Positions 18,143 to 30,919 of a stretch of 64,000 nucleotides of DNA are shown here, piece after piece. A model generated the notes under the pieces. The model made no database searches, was not told where the DNA came from, and saw only the letters and a list, made by a program, of their open reading frames with translations. The stretch lies in the NCBI RefSeq assembly GCF_001040945.1, contig NZ_CP011930.1, forward strand, positions 434,001 to 498,000. Reading direction: 5' to 3'. Source of the stretch: Herbaspirillum seropedicae. Lineage in GTDB: Bacteria > Pseudomonadota > Gammaproteobacteria > Burkholderiales > Burkholderiaceae_D. Numbering within the stretch: position 1 is the stretch's first letter; each line of letters begins with the position of its first letter. Made by a program: the position numbers and the translations under genes.

Positions 18143-19462
18143 ATGTATCGGAAACATCAATTCGATCTGTTGCTCGACACGGTCGTGGCTGAGGAGGCGG
18201 TCGAGCCTGCTGCTCTGGTGTCCTCTGCCTCCCCTGCTTCCCCCACCTCTTTTGACCTGCTGACCCCGCTGCCCACCCTGGCCGCCGCACGCGAGCGCAT
18301 CGCCGCCGTGCGCCCCGGCGCCTATGCGCGTACCCGCAACAGCCTCGACGGCGCGGTCACCGGATTGTCGCCCTATCTGACGCACGGCATGGTCAGCCTG
18401 CGCGACGTGCTGGCGGGGGTGTGTCAGCGTTATCCGCTGGAGGTGCAGCACAAGTTCGTCTATGAACTGGGCTGGCGCGCCTTCTATCGCTATGTCTGGT
18501 CGCGTCGCGGGGCGCGCATCTTCGATTCCCTGCACGCCGGCCCCTTGCCCGAGGCCGCCTATGCGCGCGAGCTGCCCGATGACATTCGCGCGGGAGCTAC
18601 CGGCGTGCCGGTCATCGACCAGGCCGTGCGCACCCTCTACGCCACCGGCAACCTGCATAACCACGCCCGCATGTGGCTGGCCAGCTATGTCGTGCATCTG
18701 CGCAAGGTGCATTGGCGCGCCGGCGCGGACTGGATGGTGGGCCATCTGCTGGACGGCGACCTGGCCAGCAATCACCTGAGCTGGCAATGGGTGGCCGGGA
18801 CCGGCAGTCACAAGCCCTACCTGTTCAATGCCGAGAACGTGGCCAAGTACGCGCCGCCGCAGTGGCACAGTCCGGGCACGGCCCTTGATGTCAGCTATGA
18901 GGCGCTGGGCGAGCTGGCCCTGCAGCCTGACCCGGTTCCGGCGGAACCGGGCGGGCGCAGGCTAGTGCGCTGCCAGGAACCGGCCCTGCTGGCCGAGCCG
19001 CCCAGCAGCCTGGACGTCTGCGCTCCCGATGCCCAGGCCGTCGCGGGCCGCGATGTCTGGCTGGTCCATCCCTGGAGCCTGGGCGAACTGCCCGCCACGC
19101 TTGGCCCGGAGACCGTGGTGGTGGGACTGTACCTGTCGGACTTCCACCTGCTCTGGCCCTGGGACCAGCGCCGTTGGCGCTTCGTCGGCAGCCGCATGCG
19201 CGAGCTGACTTCATTGCGCTGGCATGGCGACGCCGCCAGCGTCGGACGCGCCTTGAAGGCTGCGCGCAGCGTGCGCTGCCAGCTTGATCCTCACCTGGCT
19301 CCCTGGTTGCCGCTGTGGGCGCAATGCCAGAATCCGCCGGCGCTGTTCCCGCCGGTGGACAAGCCCTGCGACCTGTTTACCCAATGGTGGCGGCGCAGCA
19401 CCCAGGGTCTGCAGACGGCTGCGCAATTACTGGCGGCCGAAGGGCGGCGTGATGAGCGATGA
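18143..19462 (+). CDS. Photolyase/cryptochrome-like FAD-binding protein
   Basis: A 439-residue flavoprotein-type sequence. Residues of about 45-255 match the FAD-binding helical domain of DNA photolyases, including TGNLHNHARMWLASY and the block GDLASNHLSWQWVAGTGS. The usual N-terminal alpha/beta antenna domain is absent; the protein instead starts with about 40 poorly conserved residues. A C-terminal region (about 275-430), rich in Trp and with VWLVHPWSLGELP, has an alpha/beta look and may be an antenna-like domain moved to the C-terminus. It could repair UV damage or sense blue light. ATG at 18143 is chosen over an in-frame TTG at 18128. Confidence 0.82.
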   Translation: MYRKHQFDLLLDTVVAEEAVEPAALVSSASPASPTSFDLLTPLPTLAAARERIAAVRPGAYARTRNSLDGAVTGLSPYLTHGMVSLRDVLAGVCQRYPLEVQHKFVYELGWRAFYRYVWSRRGARIFDSLHAGPLPEAAYARELPDDIRAGATGVPVIDQAVRTLYATGNLHNHARMWLASYVVHLRKVHWRAGADWMVGHLLDGDLASNHLSWQWVAGTGSHKPYLFNAENVAKYAPPQWHSPGTALDVSYEALGELALQPDPVPAEPGGRRLVRCQEPALLAEPPSSLDVCAPDAQAVAGRDVWLVHPWSLGELPATLGPETVVVGLYLSDFHLLWPWDQRRWRFVGSRMRELTSLRWHGDAASVGRALKAARSVRCQLDPHLAPWLPLWAQCQNPPALFPPVDKPCDLFTQWWRRSTQGLQTAAQLLAAEGRRDER

Positions 19463-19865
19463 CAGCCGCACCTCCAAGGGCGAGCTGACCGTGCTCTACG
19501 ACGGCGGCTGCCCGCTGTGTCGCCGGGAGATCGGCTTGTACCAGCGCATTGGCGAGGATGCGCCCTTGCGCTTCTGTGATATCAGCCAGCCCTGTATCCC
19601 GGCAGATGAACTTCCCGTGGGCCTCACACGCGCCCAGTTGCTGGCGCGCTTTCATGTGCGTCGCGAGGACGGTGCGGTCTTCAGTGGCGCCGAGGCCTTC
19701 GTGCAACTGTGGCAGACCTTGCCCGGCTGGCGCTGGCTGGCGCGTCTGGCGCGGTTGCCAGGGATGCTGTGGCTGATGGAGCGCAGCTATCGCGGCTTCC
19801 TGCGCCTGCGTCCGGCCATCCAGCGCTGGGTCGTGCGCCTGGAGCGCCGCCGGGGACCTTGCTGA
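19452..19865 (+). CDS. DUF393 thiol-disulfide oxidoreductase-like protein
   Basis: A 137-residue protein of the DUF393/DCC family. The defining motif YDGGCPLCRREI is near residues 15-26, with a thioredoxin-like Cys-x2-Cys pair. Two hydrophobic stretches lie near 75-110 (LPGWRWLARLARLPGMLWL). It overlaps the end of the photolyase-like gene by 11 bases, so the genes are translationally coupled. The family is predicted to have oxidoreductase activity but has no established substrate; repeated linkage to cryptochrome genes suggests a role in the same response. Confidence 0.83.
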   Translation: MSDDSRTSKGELTVLYDGGCPLCRREIGLYQRIGEDAPLRFCDISQPCIPADELPVGLTRAQLLARFHVRREDGAVFSGAEAFVQLWQTLPGWRWLARLARLPGMLWLMERSYRGFLRLRPAIQRWVVRLERRRGPC

Positions 19866-19935
19866 CCTCCCAGGCGTCCCGACCGCGCAGTGTTCCAGCG
19901 CCTGCCTGAGCGCCTGATCGGTTAGACTGGCGGGC

Positions 19936-20474
19936 ATGAAAATCCTCGGTATCGACCCAGGCTTGCGTACCACCGGTTTCGGGGTCATCCACAAGCAGGG
20001 CAACACACTGTCCTACATCGCTTCCGGCACCATCAAGACGCCGGACGGCGATCTTCCCTCTCGCCTCAAGGTCATCCTGGCCAGCGTGGGCGAAGTGGTG
20101 AAGTCCTATACGCCTGATTGCGCCGCCATCGAAAAGGTGTTCGTCAACGTCAACCCGCACTCTACGCTGCTGCTGGGGCAGGCCCGTGGCGCGGCGATCT
20201 GTGCGCTGGTGGCGGCTGACCTGGCGGTGGCCGAATACACGGCCCTGCAGGTCAAGCAGGCCGTGGCCGGCCATGGACGCGCCCAGAAGGCGCAGGTGCA
20301 GGAAATGGTGGCGCGGCTGCTCAAGCTGCCCGGGCTGCCCGGCACCGATGCCGCCGACGCCCTGGGCGTGGCGATCTGCCACGCGCATGGGGGAGGGGTC
20401 TTGTCCGACCTCGGCGCACTGGCCCCGGCGCTGGCGCGCAAGGGCATCCGCATGCGCGGCGGGCGTCTGGTCGG

Positions 20475-20478
<4 letters not shown>
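19936..20478 (+). CDS. ruvC: Holliday junction resolvase RuvC
   Basis: The endonuclease that cuts Holliday junctions during recombinational repair, acting with RuvAB. It is 180 residues long. The four catalytic carboxylates are present: D7 in LGIDPG, E66 in AIEKVFV, and D138 and D141 in GTDAADAL. Its 3' end overlaps the convergent DUF808 gene by 4 bases. Unlike the compact ruvCAB order of many relatives, here the DUF808 gene is inserted between ruvC and ruvAB. Confidence 0.96.
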
Positions 20479-21416
<938 letters not shown>

Positions 21417-21456
21417 GTTTTTCCTTTGTCTTCTCTCTGTGAGGGGGGCTTGGATA

Positions 21457-21472
21457 CTGTTTATCCGAACAG
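21457..21472. promoter_or_regulatory. LexA (SOS) box upstream of ruvAB
   Basis: CTGT-TTATCCGA-ACAG matches the LexA consensus CTGT-N8-ACAG exactly in both half-sites. It lies between a possible -35 TACTGT (21455-21460) and a possible -10 TATCAT (21478-21483), so bound LexA would block ruvA transcription. ruvAB is a classical SOS operon. Confidence 0.82.
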
Positions 21473-21529
21473 TGCTGTATCATCCCGGGATTATCACAGA
21501 AGCTGCACCTCACGCACACCACTGACGCC

Positions 21530-22108
21530 ATGATCGGTCGCCTCTCCGGAATTCTTCTCGAAAAACTTCCCCCCAACCTGCTGGTGGACTGCCAGGGCGT
21601 CGGCTATGAAGTGGCCGTGCCCATGAGCACCTACTACAACCTGCCGGCCCTGGGCGAGAAGGTCACGTTGCTGACGCACCTGGCCATCCGCGAGGATGCG
21701 CACATCCTGTTCGGGTTTGGGACTGCCGAAGAGCGCAATACGTTCAAGGAGCTGATCAAGATTTCGGGCGTGGGCGCGCGTACCGCGCTGTCCATCCTCT
21801 CGGGCATGTCGGTGGCCGACCTGGCCCAGGCCGTCACCCTGCAGGAAGCCGGTCGCCTCACCCGTGTGCCCGGCATCGGCAAGAAGACCGCCGAACGCCT
21901 GCTGCTGGAGTTGAAGGGCAAGCTCGGCGCCGATCTGGGCGCGGTGGCCGGCGTGGTCCACAGCGACGCCAGCGCCGACATTCTCAACGCCCTGCTGGCG
22001 CTGGGCTATTCGGACAAGGAAGCGACCCTGGCCATGAAGCAGGTGCCCAAGGACAGTACCGTCTCGGACGGCATCAAGCTGGCCCTGAAGGCGCTTTCCA
22101 AGGGCTGA
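21530..22108 (+). CDS. ruvA: Holliday junction branch migration protein RuvA
   Basis: RuvA binds the four-way junction as a tetramer and loads RuvB. It is 192 residues long: an N-terminal OB-fold (about 1-63), a helix-hairpin-helix region with [13 protein letters not shown] (about 75-87) and [16 protein letters not shown] (about 107-122), and a C-terminal RuvB-contacting three-helix domain (about 145-192). ruvB follows after 39 bases. Confidence 0.97.
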   Translation: MIGRLSGILLEKLPPNLLVDCQGVGYEVAVPMSTYYNLPALGEKVTLLTHLAIREDAHILFGFGTAEERNTFKELIKISGVGARTALSILSGMSVADLAQAVTLQEAGRLTRVPGIGKKTAERLLLELKGKLGADLGAVAGVVHSDASADILNALLALGYSDKEATLAMKQVPKDSTVSDGIKLALKALSKG

Positions 22109-22147
22109 TGCACAGGTCACAGGTAAAGGGCAGACAAGGATTAGAGC

Positions 22148-23203
22148 ATGAGCATCCAGACCGACGATTTCTCCGAACAGCGCATCATCTCCGCCACGCC
22201 GGCTTCGGCCAACGAGGAAGCCATCGAGCGCGCCCTGCGGCCCAAGCAGCTGGACGAATACGTCGGCCAGGAAAAGGTGCGCGCCCAGCTGGAAATCTTC
22301 ATCTCCGCCGCCCGCAAGCGCGGCGAGCCGCTTGACCACACCCTGCTGTTCGGCCCGCCCGGCCTGGGCAAGACCACCATGGCCCACATCATCGCCCGCG
22401 AGATGGGCGTGAACCTGCGCCAGACCTCAGGCCCCGTGCTGGAGCGCGCCGGCGACCTGGCCGCCTTGCTCACCAATCTCGAGGCCAATGATGTGCTCTT
22501 CATCGACGAGATCCACCGCATGTCGCCCGTGGTGGAGGAAATCCTCTACCCAGCGCTGGAGGATTATCAGATCGACATCATGATCGGCGAAGGCCCGGCC
22601 GCCCGTTCGGTGCGCCTGGACCTGCAACCCTTCACCCTGGTGGGCGCCACCACCCGCGCCGGCATGTTGACCAACCCGCTGCGCGACCGCTTCGGCATCG
22701 TCGCCCGGCTGGAGTTCTACACCCCGCCCGAGCTGGCCCGCATCGTCACCCGCAGCGCCGGGCTGTTGAATGCCCCCATCGTCGAGGACGGCGCGCTGGA
22801 AATCGCCCGCCGCAGCCGTGGCACCCCGCGTATCGCCAACCGCCTGCTACGCCGCGTGCGCGACTATGCCGAGGTCAAGGGCCAGGGCCGCATCACCCGC
22901 GAGATGGCCGATGCCGCCCTCGTGATGCTGGATGTGGACCCGGTCGGTTTCGACCTGATGGACCGCAAGCTCCTGGAGGCAGTGCTGTTCAAGTTCGGCG
23001 GCGGCCCGGTCGGGCTGGACAACCTGGCCGCAGCCATCGGTGAAGAACGCGACACCATCGAAGACGTGCTGGAACCCTACCTGATCCAGCAAGGCTACCT
23101 GCAGCGCACCCCCCGTGGCCGTATCGCCACCGGCGCGGCCTACCAGCACTTCGGCGTGACGGCGCCGCGCACCAGCCCCAATGGCGACCTATGGGGTGGC
23201 TGA
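22148..23203 (+). CDS. ruvB: Holliday junction helicase RuvB
   Basis: The AAA+ motor that drives branch migration. The 351-residue chain has Walker [10 protein letters not shown] at 69-77, Walker B FIDEIHRM near 118-125, sensor-1 ATTRAG near 169-174, and the arginine-finger region NPLRDRFG. The C-terminal winged helix ends in the usual RTPRGR segment plus a short tail. It forms the SOS operon with ruvA. Confidence 0.97.
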   Translation: MSIQTDDFSEQRIISATPASANEEAIERALRPKQLDEYVGQEKVRAQLEIFISAARKRGEPLDHTLLFGPPGLGKTTMAHIIAREMGVNLRQTSGPVLERAGDLAALLTNLEANDVLFIDEIHRMSPVVEEILYPALEDYQIDIMIGEGPAARSVRLDLQPFTLVGATTRAGMLTNPLRDRFGIVARLEFYTPPELARIVTRSAGLLNAPIVEDGALEIARRSRGTPRIANRLLRRVRDYAEVKGQGRITREMADAALVMLDVDPVGFDLMDRKLLEAVLFKFGGGPVGLDNLAAAIGEERDTIEDVLEPYLIQQGYLQRTPRGRIATGAAYQHFGVTAPRTSPNGDLWGG

Positions 23204-23308
23204 AGCCGGTCGGCGCCTGCTGTCCAAGCCTTTCCCGGTAGCTGAACAACAGCGCCGCACAGTGCCGCATAGACTGATGAAATTTTTGTCAGATCTCGTA
23301 TAAAAGCG

Positions 23309-23330
23309 AGTTTTTGCTTGTGCAAAAACT
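23309..23330. promoter_or_regulatory. Inverted repeat upstream of the hydratase-like gene
   Basis: Perfect 9-bp arms AGTTTTTGC and GCAAAAACT around TTGT. A second small dyad GATAG-N7-CTATC is at 23348-23364. Both lie in the A/T-rich 179-base gap between ruvB and the hydratase-like gene and could be operator sites or a weak ruvB terminator. Confidence 0.4.
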
Positions 23331-23382
23331 AATCGTCATCGACAATGGATAGCTATTCACTATCTTTCGATGTGAGCCCTCC

Positions 23383-24225
23383 ATGCTAATGTCGAGCCAA
23401 GCCCTTCGATACGCGCATCAGTTGCTGGATGCCCGCGCCCAGTCCAAGGTCATCCCGCGCATTTCCGAGTCCGAACCGCTGTCGGTAGAAGACGCCTACG
23501 AGATCGCCCACAACATCCGCAACATCCGCGTGGCCCAGGGCGAGCAGCCCATTGGCCGCAAGATCGGTTTTGTGGTGCGCAAGAACTGGGAACGCTACGG
23601 CATCATCGATGATGCCCGCATCCCGACCTGGGCGCCGATGTACGATACCACCGTGCGCTTCGCCGAAGACAATCACGGCCTGCAGTCGCTGACCGGCGCG
23701 GTGCAACCGCGCATCGAACCGGAGATCGTCTTCAAGCTGGGCAAGACGCCGGCACCGAATGCCTCGCTGGAAGAACTGGCCGACTGCCTGGAATGGATGG
23801 CGCACGGTTTCGAGATCGTGGTCTGCCCCTTCCCGAAATGGGAATTCACTGTAGCCGACTCGATTGCCGCCTTCGGCCTGCATGGCACCTTGATCGTGGG
23901 CGAGCCGCATGTGCTGTCCTCGGCCAGCCGGCATCACCTGCCGCAGATCCTGGCCAGCGCCAGCGTGTCCCTGTCCTGCAGCACCGAGTCCGCCAGCGTC
24001 CTGCGCGCCGCCGGTTTCTGCAATGACGAGATGGACAGCCCCCTGCATGCCCTGTGGCACCTGCACCAGCTGCTGCAGAAGCAGACCCGCTTCCGCAAGC
24101 TGCAGGCCGGCGAGATCATCACCACCGGCACCTGGACCGACGCCTGTCCCATCGAGCCGGGCCAGACCTGGACCACGGCCTTCTCCGGCGTGACCCTGCC
24201 GGGCCTGACCGTCTCCTTCGTCTGA
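23383..24225 (+). CDS. 2-keto-4-pentenoate hydratase / HpcG-like protein (FAH fold)
   Basis: A 280-residue member of the fumarylacetoacetate hydrolase fold, closest by eye to hydratases of the MhpD/HpcG group that add water to 2-hydroxy-dienoates in aromatic meta-cleavage. GRKIGF at 58-63 and the metal-binding RIEPEI at 110-115 (E112, E114) are present. No other aromatic-degradation genes are nearby, so the substrate is uncertain. ATG codons at 23383 and 23389 are both possible starts. Confidence 0.8.
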   Translation: MLMSSQALRYAHQLLDARAQSKVIPRISESEPLSVEDAYEIAHNIRNIRVAQGEQPIGRKIGFVVRKNWERYGIIDDARIPTWAPMYDTTVRFAEDNHGLQSLTGAVQPRIEPEIVFKLGKTPAPNASLEELADCLEWMAHGFEIVVCPFPKWEFTVADSIAAFGLHGTLIVGEPHVLSSASRHHLPQILASASVSLSCSTESASVLRAAGFCNDEMDSPLHALWHLHQLLQKQTRFRKLQAGEIITTGTWTDACPIEPGQTWTTAFSGVTLPGLTVSFV

Positions 24226-24244
24226 GCCGGGACCTGTTGCGCTG

Positions 24245-24700
24245 ATGGCGATCTGGGTCGATGCCGACGCCTGTCCGGGCGTCATCAAGGACATGCTGTT
24301 CCGGGTGGCCGACCGCACCACGATCACCGTCACGCTGGTAGCCAACCGGCCCTTGCGCACGCCGCCTTCGCGCTACATCAAGTCCATGGTGGTGCCCGCC
24401 GGCTTTGACGTCGCCGACCGCGAGATCGCCCGCCTGGTCGCGTCCGGCGATCTGGTTGTCACCGCCGATATCCCGCTGGCCGCCGAGGTGGTGGCCAAGG
24501 GCGCGCTGGCGCTCAATCCGCGCGGCGAACTCTATACGGCCCAGAACATCGGCCATCACCTCAGCACCCGCAATTTCATGGAAGAGCTGCGCAGCAGCGG
24601 CGTGGAAACCGGCGGCCCGGCCGCCTTCAGCGCCGGCGATGGCCGCGCCTTCGCCCGCGAGCTGGACCGCTACGTGCTCAAGGCCTCACGTCCGGTCTGA
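24245..24700 (+). CDS. YaiI/YqxD family (DUF188) protein
   Basis: A 151-residue protein of UPF0178, which has a PIN-like fold. The family block [16 protein letters not shown] is at residues 3-18, and [11 protein letters not shown] is near 74-84 with a conserved Asp. A nuclease function is suspected from the fold but is unproven. It follows the hydratase-like gene by 19 bases, so it may be cotranscribed. Confidence 0.88.
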   Translation: MAIWVDADACPGVIKDMLFRVADRTTITVTLVANRPLRTPPSRYIKSMVVPAGFDVADREIARLVASGDLVVTADIPLAAEVVAKGALALNPRGELYTAQNIGHHLSTRNFMEELRSSGVETGGPAAFSAGDGRAFARELDRYVLKASRPV

Positions 24701-24711
24701 GCGCCCTGCGT

Positions 24712-25176
24712 TTATTGTTCGCGCAACCAGGTCTGGGTGCGCCCCAGCATGGGCATGCCGACATAACCGCGCACGTTGAGCTTCTGCCCGTCATCGATGA
24801 CCGAGAGCTTGCTCTTGTAGACCTTGCCATTGGCCGGATCGATGATCTGGCCGCCGTTGTACTCATCCCCATCCTTCTTCAGGCCCGACAGGATGGTCAT
24901 GCCGATGATCGGCTTGTCCTTCAACTCCCCCTCGCATTTCTGGCAGACCGGGTTCTGGTCTTCTTCTGGCGCACGGAAGAGCTTCTCGATCTTGCCGCTC
25001 AGTTCGCCATTGTTCTCGCTGATGCGGATCAGGGCCTTGGGCTTGCCGGTGGCGTCATCGATGCTTTTCCACAGACCGACCGGCGAACCGTCGGCCCAGG
25101 CAGCGGTGCTGGTCAACAGGCTGGTGGCCAGCAGTGACAGGGCGAGCAGATGGGAAGGGGAGGTAATACGGGGCAT
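24712..25176 (-). CDS. DUF2147 secreted protein
   Basis: A 154-residue exported protein. A signal peptide with probable cleavage after AWA (about residue 29) precedes a DUF2147 domain starting GLWKSIDDATGKPKALIRI. A Cys pair NPVCQKC lies near residues 76-82. ATG at 25176 is chosen because GGAGACC sits just upstream as ribosome-binding site; an ATG at 25197 would add 7 residues. Members are periplasmic proteins of unknown function. It is convergent with the YaiI gene, only 11 bases apart. Confidence 0.85.
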   Translation of the reverse strand: MPRITSPSHLLALSLLATSLLTSTAAWADGSPVGLWKSIDDATGKPKALIRISENNGELSGKIEKLFRAPEEDQNPVCQKCEGELKDKPIIGMTILSGLKKDGDEYNGGQIIDPANGKVYKSKLSVIDDGQKLNVRGYVGMPMLGRTQTWLREQ

Positions 25177-25268
25177 GGTTGGTCTCCTGTTATCCATTCA
25201 AATGCCATAAAAAAGCACGATTGTTCTAATTTATTCGATCCAGTCTAGACAAGCCCGCTGCACAAGGC

Positions 25269-25316
25269 AAGCACAAAAAACAAAAGCCGCCGCCCCACAA
25301 GGGGACGACGGCTTTG
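25269..25316 (-). terminator. Intrinsic terminator of valS
   Basis: An imperfect long GC stem (about 25282-25296 with 25301-25315, loop ACAA). On the minus strand it is followed by TTTTGTTTTTTG, seen as CAAAAAACAAAA on the plus strand at 25274-25285. It lies just after the valS stop. Confidence 0.83.
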
Positions 25317-25333
25317 GCAGGAAGCGGGCCGGC

Positions 25334-28144
25334 TTACTTTAGCTTGGCCAGTTGTTCCTTCACCTTTTCCAGCGTAGCGCTGAAGTTGGCAACGCGTTCC
25401 TTCTCCTGCGCCACCACCGCCTCGGGCGCACGGGCCACGAAGCTTTCGTTGGACAGCTTGCCATTGGCCTTGGCGATCTCGGCGGTCAGGCGGGTGACTT
25501 CCTTGCCCAGGCGTTCGCGCTCGGCGGCCACGTCGATTTCCACCTTCAGCATCAGCTTGACTTCGCCGACGATGGCCACCGGCGCCGGCGACTCCGGCAA
25601 CTGCGCCACCACCGTGGTTTCCGACAGGCGCACCAGGCCTTGCAGGTAGGGCAGGAAGGATTCCACGGCCGACGCATCGGCGGCTTCCACGATCAGCGGC
25701 ACGCGCAGCGACGGCGCCAGTTGCATCTCGCCGCGCAGGTTGCGGCAGGCGTCGGTGTAGGCCTTGAACTGGGCGACCCAGGCTTCGGCTTCGGCATCGA
25801 TCTTCTCCAGGTCCGGACGCGGATAGGCCTGGCGCATGATGGAATCGCCCGCCGGATCGGGCTTGCGATCGGTCAGCGGCGCGACGCTTTGCCACAGCTG
25901 TTCGGTAATGAAGGGCAGCACCGGATGCGCCAGGCGCAGCACGCTTTCCAGCACGCGCAAGAGGGTGCGGCGGGTGGCGCGCTGTTGCGCTTCATTGCCG
26001 CTCTGGATCTGGGCCTTGGCCATTTCCAGATACCAGTCGCAGTACTCGTCCCAGACGAACTTGTAGATGGCCGTGGCGATGTTGTCGAAGCGGTAGTCGG
26101 CAAAGCCCTTTTCCACTTCGGCTTCGGTCCGCTGCAAGAGCGACACGATCCAGCGGTCAGCCTTGGAGAACTGCAGCTTTTCCTTGTCGCAGACGCCCTT
26201 CTCGTGGCCGTCGAAACCGCAGTCCTGGCCTTCGGTATTCATCAGCACGAAGCGGGTGGCGTTCCAGAGCTTATTGCAGAAGTTGCGATAGCCTTCGCAG
26301 CGGTTCAGGTCGAAGTTGATGTTGCGGCCCAGGGTCGCCAGCGAGGCGAAGGTGAAACGCAGCGCATCGGTGCCGAAGGCCGGGATGCCATCGGCGAATT
26401 CCTTGCGGGTGGCCTTCTCAATGCTGGCCGCCTGCTTGGGATTCATCAGGCCGACCGTACGCTTGGCCACCAGCTCGTCCACGCCGATGCCATCGATCAG
26501 GTCGATCGGGTCCAGGGTGTTGCCCTTGGACTTGGACATCTTCTGGCCCGAGGCATCGCGCACCAGGCCGTGGACGTAGACGGTGTCGAACGGCACCTTG
26601 CCGGTGAAGTGCGTGGTCATCATGACCATGCGCGCCACCCAGAAGAAGATGATGTCGAAGCCCGTCACCAGCACCGAGGAGGGCAGGAACAGCTTGTAGT
26701 CCGGCGTTTCTTCCGGCCAGCCCAGGGTGGAGAAGGGCACCAGCGCCGAGGAGAACCAGGTATCGAGCACGTCTTCATCGCGCTTGACGGCACGGCCGCC
26801 GGCTTGCGCACGGGCTTCTTCTTCGGTGCGGGCCACGTAGATGCCGCCGTCCTCGTCGTACCAGGCCGGGATCTGATGGCCCCACCACAGTTGGCGCGAG
26901 ATACACCAGTCCTGGATGTTGTTGAGCCACTGGTTGTAGGTATTGGTCCAGTTCTCGGGCACGAACTTGATCTCGCCCGAAGAAACCTTTTCCAGTGCGG
27001 TCTCGGCAATCGACTTGCCGGGGAAGAAGGTCCCTTCCGGCGCCGGCTTGCTCATGGCCACGAACCATTGGTCGGTCAGCATCGGCTCGATCACCACGCC
27101 GGTACGGTCGCCACGCGGCACCATCAGCTTGTGCGGCTTGACCTGTTCCAACAGGCCCAGCGCGTCCAGATCGGCCACGATCTGCTTGCGCGCCTCGAAG
27201 CGGTCCAGGCCCTGGTACTTCTCGGGCGCGTTCTCGTTGATAGTGGCCTTCAAGGTGAAGACGCTGATCATTTCCAGGTTGTGGCGTGCGCCGACCTGGT
27301 AGTCGTTGAAGTCGTGGGCCGGGGTGATCTTCACGCAGCCGGTGCCGAATTCCTTGTCGACGTATTCATCCTTGATGATGGGGATCTCGCGGCCCACCAG
27401 CGGCAGCTTGATCATCTTGCCCACCAGCGCGGCGTAGCGTTCGTCAGTCGGGTCCACCGCCACGGCGACGTCGCCCAGCATGGTTTCCGGACGGGTGGTG
27501 GCGACCACGATATGGCCGCTGCCATCGGCCAGCGGGTACTTGATGTGCCACATGGAACCGTCTTCTTCTTCCGACACCACTTCCAGGTCGGAGACCGCGG
27601 TGCCCAGCACCGGGTCCCAGTTCACCAGGCGCTTGCCGCGATAGATCAGACCCTGCTCGTAGAGGCGCACGAAGACTTCGGTGACGACCTTGGACATCTT
27701 CGGGTCCATCGTGAAGTATTCGCGGGCCCAGTCGGTGGAGGCGCCCATGCGGCGCATCTGGCCGGTGATGGTGGAGCCGGATTTTTCCTTCCACTCCCAC
27801 ACCTTCTCGACGAATTTTTCACGGCCCAGGTCGTGGCGCGAGACCTTCTGTGCATCCAGCTGGCGTTCCACCACGATCTGGGTGGCGATACCGGCGTGGT
27901 CGGTGCCGGGGATCCAGGCGGTGTTGTAGCCGCGCATGCGGTGGTAGCGTGTCAAGCCATCCATGATGGTCTGGTTGAACGCGTGACCCATGTGCAGGGT
28001 GCCGGTCACATTGGGCGGCGGCAGCTGGATGGAAAACGAGGGCTTCTCCGCGTCGGTGGTGGCGGCGAAGTAACCGCGCTTTTCCCACTCCTCGCGCCAG
28101 AATTTCTCAATCTCGGCGGGCTCGAACGACTTGGCTAATTCCAT
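25334..28144 (-). CDS. valS: Valyl-tRNA synthetase
   Basis: A class I synthetase of 936 residues. HIGH-type motif HMGH is at 51-54 after PPPNVTGTL, and KMSKS is at 535-539. The editing (CP1) domain lies between them, followed by an anticodon-binding domain. A C-terminal coiled-coil arm (about 870-936) is rich in Lys and Glu. The ATG at 28144 gives [16 protein letters not shown], the usual start; a 35-codon extension to 28249 is not family-like. Confidence 0.97.
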   Translation of the reverse strand: MELAKSFEPAEIEKFWREEWEKRGYFAATTDAEKPSFSIQLPPPNVTGTLHMGHAFNQTIMDGLTRYHRMRGYNTAWIPGTDHAGIATQIVVERQLDAQKVSRHDLGREKFVEKVWEWKEKSGSTITGQMRRMGASTDWAREYFTMDPKMSKVVTEVFVRLYEQGLIYRGKRLVNWDPVLGTAVSDLEVVSEEEDGSMWHIKYPLADGSGHIVVATTRPETMLGDVAVAVDPTDERYAALVGKMIKLPLVGREIPIIKDEYVDKEFGTGCVKITPAHDFNDYQVGARHNLEMISVFTLKATINENAPEKYQGLDRFEARKQIVADLDALGLLEQVKPHKLMVPRGDRTGVVIEPMLTDQWFVAMSKPAPEGTFFPGKSIAETALEKVSSGEIKFVPENWTNTYNQWLNNIQDWCISRQLWWGHQIPAWYDEDGGIYVARTEEEARAQAGGRAVKRDEDVLDTWFSSALVPFSTLGWPEETPDYKLFLPSSVLVTGFDIIFFWVARMVMMTTHFTGKVPFDTVYVHGLVRDASGQKMSKSKGNTLDPIDLIDGIGVDELVAKRTVGLMNPKQAASIEKATRKEFADGIPAFGTDALRFTFASLATLGRNINFDLNRCEGYRNFCNKLWNATRFVLMNTEGQDCGFDGHEKGVCDKEKLQFSKADRWIVSLLQRTEAEVEKGFADYRFDNIATAIYKFVWDEYCDWYLEMAKAQIQSGNEAQQRATRRTLLRVLESVLRLAHPVLPFITEQLWQSVAPLTDRKPDPAGDSIMRQAYPRPDLEKIDAEAEAWVAQFKAYTDACRNLRGEMQLAPSLRVPLIVEAADASAVESFLPYLQGLVRLSETTVVAQLPESPAPVAIVGEVKLMLKVEIDVAAERERLGKEVTRLTAEIAKANGKLSNESFVARAPEAVVAQEKERVANFSATLEKVKEQLAKLK

Positions 28145-28174
28145 GATTTGACGTGTGTTTTTGCGAAACCCAAC

Positions 28175-28180
28175 ATTATA
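28175..28180 (-). promoter_or_regulatory. Consensus -10 element of valS
   Basis: TATAAT on the minus strand, which would start transcription about 24 bases before the valS ATG. No convincing -35 lies at the right distance. Confidence 0.5.
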
Positions 28181-28213
28181 AGGGACGGATAGGGCAAATC
28201 TCGCAGAGGTGTG

Positions 28214-28240
28214 AAATTGGGCCTTGAAGATGCCCAATTT
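28214..28240. promoter_or_regulatory. 9-bp inverted repeat upstream of the antitoxin-like orphan
   Basis: AAATTGGGC and its exact complement GCCCAATTT are separated by 9 bases. The repeat lies 60 bases before the small gene at 28301 and 70 bases upstream of valS. It has the size and spacing of a dimeric repressor site, such as an antitoxin autoregulatory operator; it could equally be an RNA hairpin. Confidence 0.45.
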
Positions 28241-28300
28241 AGCCGACATTCACGCGTTTTCTGCTAGTTTCCCGTGGGAATTGAATTTGAGGAGTTAGTG

Positions 28301-28486
28301 ATGGAAGAAAATGAAATCCTTCAGCCAGAGACGAAGGAGCTTTCCCTTGTTGAATTCATGCGGCGTTCTCCACTGTTCGGTTGCGAGGACATCACTTTCG
28401 AGCGTGAAAACGGTCCTCTGCGTTCCTGCAACTTTCTAGAATCGGGTCCGGAATGTTGCGCTGCACACTCAACCCATCCGAAATGA
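28301..28486 (+). CDS. Small protein resembling the C-terminal tail of Phd/YefM antitoxins
   Basis: A 61-residue open frame with a good ribosome-binding site (TTGAGGAG just before the ATG). The segment LSLVEFMRRSPLFG followed by ITFERENGPLR resembles the toxin-binding tail of many Phd-family antitoxins (typically S-F/L-V-D-F-x3-SPL-x-G, then ERD). The DNA-binding part of such antitoxins is missing and no toxin gene follows, because the thiC leader begins at once. It may be a degraded antitoxin, an orphan anti-toxin peptide, or a coincidental short protein. Base use is less GC-rich than its neighbours, consistent with acquired DNA. Confidence 0.5.
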   Translation: MEENEILQPETKELSLVEFMRRSPLFGCEDITFERENGPLRSCNFLESGPECCAAHSTHPK

Positions 28487-28490
28487 AACC

Positions 28491-28518
28491 TTGTTCCTCA
28501 CGCCAATTGGAGTAGAAT
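28491..28518 (+). promoter_or_regulatory. Probable promoter of the thiamine operon
   Basis: TTGTTC (28491-28496), a 16-base spacer and TAGAAT (28513-28518). It would start transcription just upstream of the TPP riboswitch, leaving the aptamer at the 5' end of the transcript. Confidence 0.5.
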
Positions 28519-28554
28519 CCGGCCCACGACAAGGACTGCGCAAGCAGCCAGCGT

Positions 28555-30675
<2,121 letters not shown>

Positions 30676-30680
30676 GCGCC

Positions 30681-30881
30681 ATGCAGATCGAACTGAACGG
30701 CAAGCCTCACCCGCTGCCTGACGGCGCCACGCTGGACCAGCTCATTGCCGACCTCTCCCTGGTCGGCCGTGCGGTGGCGGTGGCGGTCAATCGCCAGGTG
30801 GTGCCCAGTGCGCAATGGAGCTCGCGCGCACTGGCCGAGGCCGACAAGGTAGACGTCGTGCGCGCCATTGGCGGCGGTTGA
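30681..30881 (+). CDS. thiS: Sulfur carrier protein ThiS
   Basis: A 66-residue ubiquitin-like protein starting [18 protein letters not shown]. It ends in Gly-Gly-Gly, and the terminal glycine is thiocarboxylated to donate sulfur for the thiazole ring. It begins 5 bases after thiC. ThiF, which adenylates ThiS, is not in the window. Confidence 0.95.
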   Translation: MQIELNGKPHPLPDGATLDQLIADLSLVGRAVAVAVNRQVVPSAQWSSRALAEADKVDVVRAIGGG

Positions 30882-30919
30882 TCCGCCCGCCTGCGCACAT
30901 CCCCAGACAAGGAATCGAC

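Noticed and set aside
25352..28138. Open frame of 928 codons on the plus strand
   Set aside because: It lies exactly antisense to valS in the codon register that high-GC third positions keep open. The translation is low-complexity with no family features.
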